Shown piece by piece: positions 8,789 to 16,909 of a stretch of 64,000 nucleotides of DNA. The stretch's first letter is position 1. Each line of letters opens with the position of its first letter. The notes under the pieces are model-generated. The model had not been told where the DNA came from. It searched no databases and saw only the letters and a program-made list of their open reading frames with translations. Position numbers and translations under genes: made by a program. Location: positions 1-64,000 of the forward strand of contig NZ_JAAZWC010000008.1 of the NCBI RefSeq assembly GCF_013185195.1, read 5' to 3'. The DNA is from Saccharibacillus qingshengii (GTDB lineage: Bacteria > Bacillota > Bacilli > Paenibacillales > Paenibacillaceae).

Positions 8789-9734
8789 GAACAAGCGCCT
8801 CCTTGCGGCATTCGGCCAACACGCATTCGGCCAGAGTCTCCATATACAGCGGGTCCGTGTTGAGCGAATCGATCCGCATCACGCGCACGTCCAGTTCTTC
8901 GGCGACTTCCTGGGCTTCGATGTCCAGGTCGTACAGCACTTCCAGATGGTCCGACACGAAGCCGAGCGGCGATACGAGCATGTAGCGCACGTCGCGTTCG
9001 GACAGGTCTTTCATCGTCTCCAGCACGTCCGGGCCGAGCCAAGGCTCCGCCGTCCGTCCGGCGCTCTGCCAGGTGAACTGCCAGTTCGTCACGCCGGCCG
9101 CGGCCGCGACGGCTTCCGACGTCTCCAGCAGCTGGTCGCGGTACGGATCTCCCATCGTCAAGATACGTTCCGGCAGGCTGTGCGCGCTGAACAGCACTTT
9201 GACTTCGTCCCGCTTGGCGCCGATCTCTTCGAACAGATCAAGCTTGGCGGATACGCGCTGCGAGAACGCTTCGATCAGCTTCGGATGCAGATGGTAGCTC
9301 TCGATAAAGCTCATCTGCACGCCGACTTCTTCCGCCGTCGCTTTGGCGCGCTTAATGTAGGTGCCGACGCTCATGGTCGAATAATGCGGCGCCAGTACGA
9401 TGCCGACCGCTTCCTTAATGCCGTCCGCCGCCATGTTCCGCACGCCGTCTTCGATAAACGGATCGGTATGCTTCAAGCCCTGGTAGCAGACGAATTCCGC
9501 ATCCGGCAGATTGAACTTGTTCAATTCTTCCTGCATGCGTTCCACCTGGCGATCCGTGTTTTCGCGCAGCGGGAATACCCCGCCCACGATCGCCTCGTAG
9601 CGGTCTTTCAGTTCTTTGAGCTGTTCCGGCGCGGGCGGATTGCCCCGGCGGATATGCGTATAGTAGGCTTCGACGTCGTCCAGGCTCTTCGGCGTGCCGT
9701 AAGACAAGACGAGTACTCCGATTTTCTTCTTCAT
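8781..9734 (-). CDS. hemH: Coproporphyrin III ferrochelatase (HemH/CpfC)
   Basis: A 317-residue cytoplasmic ferrochelatase that inserts Fe2+ into coproporphyrin III. The N-terminal VLVLSYGTPKSLDDVEAYYTHIRRG is typical. The FSAHSLPERI segment carries the family active-site histidine, and SPLGFVSDHLEVLYDLD holds the second conserved acidic region. The size fits the soluble, non-[2Fe-2S] Bacillus type. GGGAG lies about eight bases before the ATG. It is the middle gene of hemE-hemH-hemY. Confidence 0.93.
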   Translation of the reverse strand: MKKKIGVLVLSYGTPKSLDDVEAYYTHIRRGNPPAPEQLKELKDRYEAIVGGVFPLRENTDRQVERMQEELNKFNLPDAEFVCYQGLKHTDPFIEDGVRNMAADGIKEAVGIVLAPHYSTMSVGTYIKRAKATAEEVGVQMSFIESYHLHPKLIEAFSQRVSAKLDLFEEIGAKRDEVKVLFSAHSLPERILTMGDPYRDQLLETSEAVAAAAGVTNWQFTWQSAGRTAEPWLGPDVLETMKDLSERDVRYMLVSPLGFVSDHLEVLYDLDIEAQEVAEELDVRVMRIDSLNTDPLYMETLAECVLAECRKEALVHG

Positions 9735-9816
9735 GTTCGTGTCTCCCTTCGCGATCTCGTTCTTGCGTTCAAAGCTTCGTTGTCAACGCATCAACCAAAC
9801 GGCGGGCGCGATCCGT

Positions 9817-10887
9817 TCAGCTCCGGGCGCTTCGGACAGCCAGAGCTTCCGCGGAGTAATCATGCACATAACCGGTCAGCTCGCGCAGCTTCTCCAGCGA
9901 AGCTTCAGGGAACAGACCGTGCCCCAGATTGAAAATAAAACCGGGTTCCTGCACGCCTTCGTCGATAATTCGGGCGGCGCGCTCATGAATGAGCTCCTGC
10001 GGTCCGGTCAGGATGAACGGATCGAGGTTGCCCTGCACCGCGAAGCCCGCGCCGAGCCGTCTGCGGCCTTCCGCGATCGAGACTCTCCAATCCAGTCCGA
10101 TCACGTTCGCTTTCAGTCCGCGCAGCGTCGGCAGCAGTTCGCCCGAGCTGACGCCCGGGAAGTAAATCTTCGGTACGTCCGCAAGTTCCGGCATCGCCGA
10201 CAATTCGTCGAAGATGCGCGTGATCGTCGGCAGGACGTAATGCGTGAAATCCTGCGGCGACAAAGCGCCCACCCAGCTGTCGAACAGCTGGAACGCTTTC
10301 CCTCCGTTTAATACGTGCGCGCGCAGATAAGCGATCACCATGTCTCCCAATTTGTCCATCAGGGAGAACCAGAGCTGGGGTTCGCTGTACATCATCGTTT
10401 TCGTGCGGATGTAATTTTTCGACGGGCGTCCTTCGATCAGGTAGCTGGCAATCGTAAACGGAGCCCCGGCGAACGTAATCAGCGGCACGTCCAGCTCGCG
10501 GTTCAGGATGCGGATCGTTTCCAGGACGTGGCCGAGATCGCCTTCCACGTCGATCGGACGCAGACGCTCCACATCGGCCGCGCTGCGAATCGGATTGTCG
10601 ATCACCGGACCGACATCCTTGACGATATCGAAGTCGATGCCGATCGAAGCGACCGGATTCATGATGTCCGAGTACAGGATCGCCGCGTCCACACCCAGCT
10701 TGCGCACCGGCATCAGTGTGACTTCGGCCGCAAGTTCCGGCTGCCGGCAGATTTCGAGCAGCGAATAGTTTTCCTTGATCTTGCGATATTCCGGATCGTA
10801 TCTGCCGGCCTGTCTCATATACCACACAGGCAGACGGTCTACCTCCCGGCCGTAACAGGCCCGGATAAAACGATCGTTATAAGTCAT
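9817..10887 (-). CDS. hemE: Uroporphyrinogen decarboxylase (HemE)
   Basis: About 356 residues. It decarboxylates uroporphyrinogen III to coproporphyrinogen III. The signature PVWYMRQAGRYDPEYRK is near the N-terminus; LYSDIMNPV and FAGAPFTIASYLIEG are further family motifs. The ATG at 10887 has GGAGG about 11 bases upstream and gives an N-terminus aligning with B. subtilis HemE. A longer TTG start at 10938 is unlikely because it falls at the predicted transcription start. It is the first gene of the haem operon. Confidence 0.92.
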   Translation of the reverse strand: MTYNDRFIRACYGREVDRLPVWYMRQAGRYDPEYRKIKENYSLLEICRQPELAAEVTLMPVRKLGVDAAILYSDIMNPVASIGIDFDIVKDVGPVIDNPIRSAADVERLRPIDVEGDLGHVLETIRILNRELDVPLITFAGAPFTIASYLIEGRPSKNYIRTKTMMYSEPQLWFSLMDKLGDMVIAYLRAHVLNGGKAFQLFDSWVGALSPQDFTHYVLPTITRIFDELSAMPELADVPKIYFPGVSSGELLPTLRGLKANVIGLDWRVSIAEGRRRLGAGFAVQGNLDPFILTGPQELIHERAARIIDEGVQEPGFIFNLGHGLFPEASLEKLRELTGYVHDYSAEALAVRSARS

Positions 10888-10943
10888 GTCGATGGGGTCC
10901 TCCAATACCGGATAATCGCTCTTCGCAAAAGCATTCAATTTTA

Positions 10944-10972
10944 ATTATGCGCCTTTAAGACATTTCTCTCAA
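10944..10972 (-). promoter_or_regulatory. Sigma-A-type promoter of hemEHY
   Basis: On the minus strand, TTGAGA (10967-10972) and CATAAT (10944-10949) are separated by 17 bp. Transcription would start near 10937, giving a leader of about 50 nt before the ATG at 10887. Confidence 0.7.
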
Positions 10973-11071
10973 GGCGAGTTTGCGTCGATTCGTTGACGAT
11001 TTCGTACCTATTTAATTATCCACCCCAACCGGACGTTTGGAAACGGGTTCGGCGGCTTTATCATCCAACGT

Positions 11072-11728
11072 TCACGCTTTCTTCACCATTGCGACCGAAA
11101 ATCCGTCATAGGCGGGCAGCAGCGTTCCGATCAGTCTCGGATCTTCCGCGATGCGGCGGTTGAATTCGCGCACTCGGAGAATCGCGGGACCGTTGCGCTC
11201 CGGATTGAGCGTGCGGCCGCGCAGCAGCAGGTTGTCGGCTACGATAATCGCGCCCGGACGCGCCATTTCAAGCGCCATGTCGAGGTAGTTGACGTAATTC
11301 AGTTTGTCCGCGTCGATGAAAAAGAAATCGTAGGTCTCTCCGTCTTCGCGCAGCTTCTTCAGACTGTCCATCGCCGGGCCGACCAGATAACGGGTCCGCC
11401 CGCCGAAACCGGCTTCCTCCAAATGGCCGGCGGCCATCTTCGCGTACTCGGCTTTCAATTCGAGCGAGGTCAATGTGCCGTCTTCCGCCATGCCGCGGGC
11501 CATGCAGACTCCGCTGTATCCGCCCAGCGCCCCGATCTCCAGAATGCGTTTGGCACCGGACAGCGTCACCAGCAGCGTCAGCATCTTCCCGTAACCGGCC
11601 GCTACCGACACGTCGGGCATCCGCGCATCGTGGATCGCCTGCTTGATTTTGAGCAGAAGCTCGTCTTCGTTCGCCAAACTTTCCATATAAGCCTCGGCCG
11701 CTTCGGCGTTCATATGCGGGTCGTTCAT
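11072..11728 (-). CDS. SAM-dependent O-methyltransferase (YrrM/CCoAOMT type)
   Basis: A 218-residue class I methyltransferase of the O-methyltransferase family 3. The SAM-binding motif ILEIGALGGYSGVCMA is near residue 62, an acidic TSLELKAEYAKMA follows, and FFIDADKLNYVNYLD is the metal-binding aspartate region seen in catechol and caffeoyl-CoA methyltransferases. The acceptor cannot be told. The ATG at 11728 has GGAG nine bases upstream; the GTG nine bases earlier overlaps that site. Single gene, divergent from the YpsC-like gene. Confidence 0.85.
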   Translation of the reverse strand: MNDPHMNAEAAEAYMESLANEDELLLKIKQAIHDARMPDVSVAAGYGKMLTLLVTLSGAKRILEIGALGGYSGVCMARGMAEDGTLTSLELKAEYAKMAAGHLEEAGFGGRTRYLVGPAMDSLKKLREDGETYDFFFIDADKLNYVNYLDMALEMARPGAIIVADNLLLRGRTLNPERNGPAILRVREFNRRIAEDPRLIGTLLPAYDGFSVAMVKKA

Positions 11729-11767
11729 TTTTTCCACTCTCCATTTTCCCTTAAGCTTTGTGGGTAT

Positions 11768-11802
11768 CCGTTATTGTAACGGGAACCTTGTTCCCCTATA
11801 CT
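11768..11802 (+). promoter_or_regulatory. Promoter of the YpsC-like gene with two adjacent palindromes
   Basis: TTGTAA (11774-11779) and TATACT (11797-11802) are 17 bp apart. CCGTTA-TTG-TAACGG (11768-11782) covers the -35 box, and GGGAAC-CTT-GTTCCC (11781-11795) fills the spacer. Both are perfect 6-3-6 inverted repeats, placed as a repressor operator would be. The leader would be about 185 nt. Confidence 0.6.
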
Positions 11803-11994
11803 AGATTGAGCATTGAGCGCGCGAATGCCCCGGATACGCGTATCCGCGTCCGGCCGCATCGCTGGCGTCCTCCGACTTCCCATCTAACGATTGTACGATT
11901 TTCCTGCAGGCTGCACAAGCACGGAACCGATGATTCTTGCCCGGAACCGGCTGACCGAAGCCTCTTATCTTTATTATTAAACGGAGCTGAATTC

Positions 11995-13140
11995 ATGAGA
12001 ATCCCAGAAACTTTAACCTTGATCGCCACCTGCCCGATGGGCATCGAAGCGGTCGTCGCACGCGAACTGAAAGACCTCGGCTACGCCGACGCGCGTACGG
12101 AGAACGGCCGCGTCACCTTTACCGGCACACCCGCCGACATCTGCCGCACCAACCTGTGGCTGCGCACGGCCGACCGGGTCCTGATCAAAATGGCCGAGTT
12201 CCCCGCGCTGACTTTCGAAGATCTGTTCCAGGGCGTCAAAGCCGTCGATTGGGCGGGCTTCATTCCCGAATACGGCGAATTCCCGGTCAACGGGCGTTCG
12301 TACAAATCGCAGCTGTCCAGCGTGCCCGCCTGTCAATCCGTCACCAAAAAAGCCGTCGTCGAAAAAATGAAAGAATCGTACGGCACCGAATGGTTCGACG
12401 AAGACGGCCCGCTGTACACGCTCGAAGTCTCGCTGCTCAGCGACGTGGCGACGATTACGCTCGACACGACCGGCCCTTCGCTTCATAAGAGAGGCTACCG
12501 CAAGACGACCGTCGAAGCGCCGCTCAAGGAAACGATGGCCGCCGCGCTGATCCTGCTCAGCCGCTGGGGTCCGCACCGTCCGTTCTACGATCCGTTCTGC
12601 GGTTCCGGCACCCTGCCGATCGAAGCCGCGCTGATCGCCTGGAATATCGCGCCGGGACTGCGCCGCAGCTTCCCGTCCGAACGCTGGGACTTCGTACCCG
12701 AAGAGATGTGGGCGCAGGCGCGCGAAGAAGCGTTCGACGCCGTGCGCGACGATATCCCGCTGAACATCGGCGGCAGCGACATCGATCCGGAAGCGATCGA
12801 GATCGCCCGGGCTTCCGCCAAGCGCGCCGGACTCGGCAGCGAGATTACGTTTACCGCGCAGCCGGTCGCCCGCTTCAAAGCCGAAGGCAAATACGGCTGC
12901 GTCATCACCAACCCGCCTTACGGCGAACGGCTGAGCGAAGAAGACGAAGTCGAGAAAATGATCCGACAGCTCGGACGCGCCGCGCTCGATCTGCAGGACT
13001 GGTCGTTCTTCGCGATCACGCCGACGGAAAACTTCGAACAGAATTTCGGCAAAAAAGCCGACAAACGCCGCAAGCTGTACAACGGACGCATCGAGTGCCA
13101 GTTCCTGCAGTTCCTGGGACCGCTGCCTCCGCGCCGTTAA
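11995..13140 (+). CDS. ypsC: 23S rRNA guanine-N2 methyltransferase-like protein (YpsC/RlmL family)
   Basis: A 381-residue protein with an N-terminal ferredoxin-like and THUMP RNA-binding region (about 1-160) and a C-terminal class I methyltransferase domain. DPFCGSGTLPIEAALIA is motif I, and TNPPYGERL is the NPPY active site of N2-guanine methyltransferases. Size and layout match B. subtilis YpsC, the homologue of the N-terminal half of E. coli RlmL. The ATG at 11995 has ACGGAG eight bases upstream; upstream in-frame codons are leader sequence. In B. subtilis this gene follows rnpB, but no RNase P RNA is seen here. Confidence 0.88.
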   Translation: MRIPETLTLIATCPMGIEAVVARELKDLGYADARTENGRVTFTGTPADICRTNLWLRTADRVLIKMAEFPALTFEDLFQGVKAVDWAGFIPEYGEFPVNGRSYKSQLSSVPACQSVTKKAVVEKMKESYGTEWFDEDGPLYTLEVSLLSDVATITLDTTGPSLHKRGYRKTTVEAPLKETMAAALILLSRWGPHRPFYDPFCGSGTLPIEAALIAWNIAPGLRRSFPSERWDFVPEEMWAQAREEAFDAVRDDIPLNIGGSDIDPEAIEIARASAKRAGLGSEITFTAQPVARFKAEGKYGCVITNPPYGERLSEEDEVEKMIRQLGRAALDLQDWSFFAITPTENFEQNFGKKADKRRKLYNGRIECQFLQFLGPLPPRR

Positions 13141-13158
13141 GAGCAAGGAGGTCTTTCA

Positions 13159-15174
13159 TTGCGCCTACCGAATATCCGAGACATTCGGAACAAGCCCGGC
13201 TTTAAGCCGGGCTTTCTCTATATCTCCGCCGCCTATATCCTGTTCGTCCTGCTGATGCTCGGCAAGCTTCGCCTGCTGCACGGCAATCTGCAGCTGCCCT
13301 ATATCGACATGAACGGGACCGACACGCTGATCGCGGCGGGCAGCCTGCTTGCTTTGTCGTTCTGGGTATTCTGGCTGCCGCCCGGCGGACGTCTGCTTGC
13401 CCTGGCCCTGCTCGACCTGCTGCTGACGGCGCTGATCTTCTCGGACCTCGTCTACTTCCGCTACTTCGGCGACTTCCTGACCGTTCCGGTGCTGCTCCAG
13501 GCCGGGCAGGTCGAATCGCTGGGCGGCAGTATCGCCGAGCTGCTGTGCTGGCAGGATCTGTGGCTGTTTGCCGATTGGCCGTTTCTGCTGGCGGCCGCGC
13601 TGTGGGCTTGGTCGGGCCGGCGCCGTAAACGGCGGAATTTCTCCGGCGCCTCTGCCGCTGTCGGAGCCGGCACGCAGACGCGTTCGCGCCGCAGCGTACG
13701 GCTTCTGCAGCGCTTCGCCGCCGGCCTGCTGGTGCTTGTTATCGGTTTTTCCGCCGCCTTTTTCCCGATTCGCCATGCTTCCCAAACTTGGGCCAAGAAT
13801 CTGCTGGAGAACAACTGGTGGAACATGTCGCTGTACAACGTAACGGGTCTGTTCGCTTTTCACGGGATCGACGCTTACCGGTACGCACAGACAGCTATCG
13901 GCAAAGGCCAGGATCTGCCCGCCGAACGCCTGGACGAAATCCGCGAATGGTATGCCGCCAGCCGGCAGCAGCGCTCGCATTCGGGCGAACTTTTCGGCAA
14001 ATATGCGGGCAGCAGCGTCGTCACCGTACAGGGCGAAGCGTTTATGAACTTTTTTGTCGGCAAAAAAATAAACGGGCAGCCGATCACGCCCAATCTGGAT
14101 GCGCTCCGGAGCGACAGTCTGTACTTCGACAATTTCTATCATCAGACGGGTCAGGGACGCACCTCCGATGCCGATCTGGCCGCCAACTTCTCCCTGCATC
14201 CGCTGCCTTCGGGTTCGGTGTTTATCCGCTATGCGGACAACGCGTTCGATACGATGCCGTCGATCCTCAAGGAGCACGGCTACACGGCCAACGTCTACCA
14301 CGCCTACGACGGCAGTTTCTGGAACCGCAACCGCATGTACAAGGAGATGGGCTACGACCGTTTTTATACGGAAAAAGATTATCGGATCGACGAGCCGCTC
14401 GGCTGGTCGCTGGGCGACCGTTCTTTCCTGAACCAGTCGGTCGGCTTTATGGAAGATACGCCGCAGCCTTTCTACTCGTTCCTGATCGGATTGTCCAGCC
14501 ATCATCCGTACAATCTGGCGCTTCAGGAAGAAGAAAAGCTCGATGTCGGCGAATATGCGGGCACAACGTTCGGCGACTATCTCCAGTCCGTGCATTATGT
14601 GGATTCCGCCTTGGGCGATATGGTGAACCGAATGAAGGAGGACGGACTCTGGGACGACACGATCTTTGTCTTCTACGGCGACCACGATTATTCGCTGGAC
14701 GACCGTGAAGCGGCGGGCCGACTGCTCGGCCGCGAGCTGTCCGAATTCGATTATGAACAGCTGATGGCACAGGTTCCGCTGCTGGTCCATCTGCCGGACG
14801 GCGCGCTGGCCGGTACGTACGACCAGCCGGGCGGGCAGCTCGATCTGATGCCGACGCTGCTCCCGCTGCTCGGGATCGACGCCGGAGACTATTTCCTGAT
14901 GGGCAACGATCTGCTTGACCGCCGCGCCGACGGGAACCGCCTGGTCGTGCTGCGCAGCGGCGCCTTTACCGACGGGGAGATCTATTACACCCCTTCCGCG
15001 GACGGCGTATTCGAGAACGGAATCTGCTACGACTTGAAGAAGCGGCAGCGAACGGATGTCGAGCGGGCGCGTTCCGGTTTCGAGGAAGCTTCGAAGCGGC
15101 TGTCCATCTCCGATGACGTGATCTCCCGCGATCTGATTCCGGAGTTGAAAAGTGACCGGGAAGCCGGCCGTTAA
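13159..15174 (+). CDS. LtaS-family sulfatase-fold membrane protein (glycerolphosphate transferase-like)
   Basis: 671 residues. Several transmembrane helices in the first 220 residues carry an extracellular alkaline-phosphatase-fold domain, the layout of lipoteichoic acid synthases. The catalytic threonine lies in GQGRTSDAD (Thr335), the metal-binding glutamate in VQGEAFMNF (Glu293), and the YGDHDYSL motif near residue 510. All catalytic positions are therefore kept, although the sequence around Glu293 is unusual. Start is TTG with AAGGAGG seven bases upstream, 18 bp behind the YpsC-like gene. Whether it makes LTA, primes it or modifies another glycopolymer is not known. Confidence 0.85.
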   Translation: MRLPNIRDIRNKPGFKPGFLYISAAYILFVLLMLGKLRLLHGNLQLPYIDMNGTDTLIAAGSLLALSFWVFWLPPGGRLLALALLDLLLTALIFSDLVYFRYFGDFLTVPVLLQAGQVESLGGSIAELLCWQDLWLFADWPFLLAAALWAWSGRRRKRRNFSGASAAVGAGTQTRSRRSVRLLQRFAAGLLVLVIGFSAAFFPIRHASQTWAKNLLENNWWNMSLYNVTGLFAFHGIDAYRYAQTAIGKGQDLPAERLDEIREWYAASRQQRSHSGELFGKYAGSSVVTVQGEAFMNFFVGKKINGQPITPNLDALRSDSLYFDNFYHQTGQGRTSDADLAANFSLHPLPSGSVFIRYADNAFDTMPSILKEHGYTANVYHAYDGSFWNRNRMYKEMGYDRFYTEKDYRIDEPLGWSLGDRSFLNQSVGFMEDTPQPFYSFLIGLSSHHPYNLALQEEEKLDVGEYAGTTFGDYLQSVHYVDSALGDMVNRMKEDGLWDDTIFVFYGDHDYSLDDREAAGRLLGRELSEFDYEQLMAQVPLLVHLPDGALAGTYDQPGGQLDLMPTLLPLLGIDAGDYFLMGNDLLDRRADGNRLVVLRSGAFTDGEIYYTPSADGVFENGICYDLKKRQRTDVERARSGFEEASKRLSISDDVISRDLIPELKSDREAGR

Positions 15175-15237
15175 GCGGACAGACGGCGCTTTCGGCGGCC
15201 TGCCGGATTCCGTTCATCCCTTTTAACCTCTATAGCA

Positions 15238-15275
15238 AAAGCCCCGAAGTCCGTCTGAACGGATTTCGGGGCTTT
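15238..15275. terminator. Bidirectional terminator
   Basis: AAAGCCCCGAA and TTCGGGGCTTT arms with an inner TCCGT/ACGGA stem form a long hairpin with A- and T-runs at the ends. It lies between the convergent LtaS-like and DUF1450 genes. Confidence 0.88.
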
Positions 15276-15318
15276 GCTGTAGGATCGGCGGACCAAGCGG
15301 CGCCAAGCGCCGAATCGG

Positions 15319-15546
15319 TCAGGCTTTTTTGATAAAAGGAGCCACTTTCGCCAGGACTTCGTCTTCTGTCGGAGCGCTCACGTAGCGTCCGTTGATAAAG
15401 ACGAACGCCCGCTTGCCGCAGGGACCGCAGTACGACTTGCAGCCGACTTTGATCTCGGCGTCGGGCGCCATTTTTTTCAGCTTCGGCACGATCGTTTTCA
15501 TGCGTACATGCTGGCATTTATCGCAAACGCGAATATCGTTGGCCAT
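15319..15546 (-). CDS. DUF1450 family protein
   Basis: A 75-residue cytoplasmic protein with CDKC at residues 8-11 and CKSYCGPCG at about 36-44, followed by the family-typical FVFINGRYVSAPTEDE segment. It resembles B. subtilis YuzB-type DUF1450 proteins with a thioredoxin/ferredoxin-like fold; a role in metal or redox chemistry is possible but unproven. AAGGGA lies seven bases before the ATG. Confidence 0.8.
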   Translation of the reverse strand: MANDIRVCDKCQHVRMKTIVPKLKKMAPDAEIKVGCKSYCGPCGKRAFVFINGRYVSAPTEDEVLAKVAPFIKKA

Positions 15547-15573
15547 GATTGTTCCCTTCTTCTATGGCAGACC

Positions 15574-15879
15574 CTAGTGGTCGCCGTGGTTGCCCATGGC
15601 GGGATTCGTAATCACGAACCCTTCTTCCTGGGCGCTGTACAGATAGTCGATCTTGATTCCGTCGAGCATCGGTTCGCTGGCGTCTACCAGCACGTCGATA
15701 TCCTTGTCCGTCGAGACGCGTTCGTCGCCGTCTTTTTGCTTGTCGAGATCCATGCCGTAGTGGGCATGGTCGCCGTGGGAATGCGTGACGAAAACGCGGA
15801 TGTTCATATCCTTGTTCTCTTCCTTGTTCAGTTCTTCCAGCAGTTTCTTCGCGGCGTTGCGCGTGATTTTGACTTTCAT
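15574..15879 (-). CDS. HesB/IscA-like protein with histidines in place of the cysteines
   Basis: 101 residues with the HesB/IscA fold pattern: ITRNAAKKLLEEL at the start, a YGMDLD strand, then VLVDASEPMLDGIKIDY and GFVITNP. Normal A-type carriers bind Fe-S through one central and two C-terminal cysteines. Here the central site reads THSHGDHAHYGM and the C-terminus GNHGDH; the protein contains no cysteine. It may bind metal through histidines rather than carry a cluster. The ATG at 15879 has GGAAGGAG six bases upstream. It lies between DUF1450 and murI on the same strand. Confidence 0.82.
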   Translation of the reverse strand: MKVKITRNAAKKLLEELNKEENKDMNIRVFVTHSHGDHAHYGMDLDKQKDGDERVSTDKDIDVLVDASEPMLDGIKIDYLYSAQEEGFVITNPAMGNHGDH

Positions 15880-15949
15880 GACAGACTCCTTCCGCCTGCG
15901 GCCGCAGCCGAGGCTTGCAATAGAATAAGGCCGATCCGGCAGCTTGGCA

Positions 15950-16756
15950 TCAGAACGATGCGACCTGCCAGATGGCTTTGGTTCTTGCGATATACTCGGC
16001 GAGCCACTTTTGCGCGATTTTCTCGAACATATCGGATTCGCCGCTGTGCAGGAACCGATGTACGGGAATGGCGTCTCCGGTTTCCAGCTGTCCTTTTTCA
16101 TACAAAAGGGTACTGACTTCGCGGGCCGTCTCTTCGGCCGAACTGATCAGGCTGACGGACGGTCCCATGACCCGCTGGATCGTATCCGCGAGAAAAGGAT
16201 AATGCGTACAGCCCAGAATCAGGCAGTCCAGCGGCAGGGCACGCAGGGGCAGCAGCTCGTTCTTGACGATCTCGTAAGTGGCGCGGCCGCTGAAATGTCC
16301 TTGTTCGACCAGCGGCACAAACGGCGGACAAGCGCGGCTCACCACATTGACGAACGGCGAAATCTGCTTCAGCGCCTGGGCGTAAGCTCCGCTGTCTATC
16401 GTTCCCTTGGTCCCGATTACCCCGATAATGCCGCTGCTCGCTTTGCTGATGGCCGCGCGCGCTCCCGGATGAATCACGCCCACGACCGGAATATCGACTT
16501 TGGCCGTAATCGTCTCCAGCGCCGCGGCCGTAGCCGTATTGCAGGCAATGACGATCATCTTGGGATTGAACGTCATCAAATAATCGACGATCTGCTCCGT
16601 AAATGCGCGAACTTCCTGGAGATCCCGCGGGCCGTAAGGCGTACGCGCCGTATCCCCGAAATAGACGATCTGCTCTCTCGGCAGCTGACGCATGACCTCT
16701 CTGGCCACGGTCAGACCGCCGACTCCCGAATCCATTATCGCAATAGCTTGCTGCAC
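15950..16756 (-). CDS. murI: Glutamate racemase
   Basis: A 268-residue cofactor-independent racemase supplying D-glutamate for peptidoglycan. The two catalytic cysteines are in IACNTAT (Cys72) and LGCTHYP (Cys183), with the DSGVGGLTV start motif at residues 9-17 and FGDTARTPYG near 33. Start is GTG at 16756 with AAGGAAG about nine bases upstream. A 7-3-7 palindrome ATGCAGC-GGT-GCTGCAT lies at 16802-16818 just upstream and may be a control site. Confidence 0.93.
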   Translation of the reverse strand: MQQAIAIMDSGVGGLTVAREVMRQLPREQIVYFGDTARTPYGPRDLQEVRAFTEQIVDYLMTFNPKMIVIACNTATAAALETITAKVDIPVVGVIHPGARAAISKASSGIIGVIGTKGTIDSGAYAQALKQISPFVNVVSRACPPFVPLVEQGHFSGRATYEIVKNELLPLRALPLDCLILGCTHYPFLADTIQRVMGPSVSLISSAEETAREVSTLLYEKGQLETGDAIPVHRFLHSGESDMFEKIAQKWLAEYIARTKAIWQVASF

Positions 16757-16909
16757 GAGTACACGCTTCCTTCATATCGTTTTCCCGGGCATCCGGACTC
16801 TATGCAGCGGTGCTGCATGGTTCGGACCGGGGTTGAAATTAAGTCTAATCCCTATCATAGCGAAGGGTTGTTGCGGCCGCAAGCGGCTTTTTGGGAAGCG
16901 GCCGGATAT

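Noticed and set aside
11781-11795. LexA box
   Set aside because: GAAC-N3-GTTC has the wrong spacing for the Bacillus LexA site (CGAAC-N4-GTTCG) and ends in G/C other than expected.
11740-11994. RNase P RNA gene upstream of the YpsC-like gene, as in B. subtilis
   Set aside because: The gap is only about 250 bp and shows none of the conserved RNase P core sequences; it holds a promoter and leader.
13159-15174. Loss of the catalytic glutamate in the LtaS-like protein
   Set aside because: The surrounding sequence is unusual, but aligning VQGEAFMNF to the LtaS motif keeps the glutamate at position 293.
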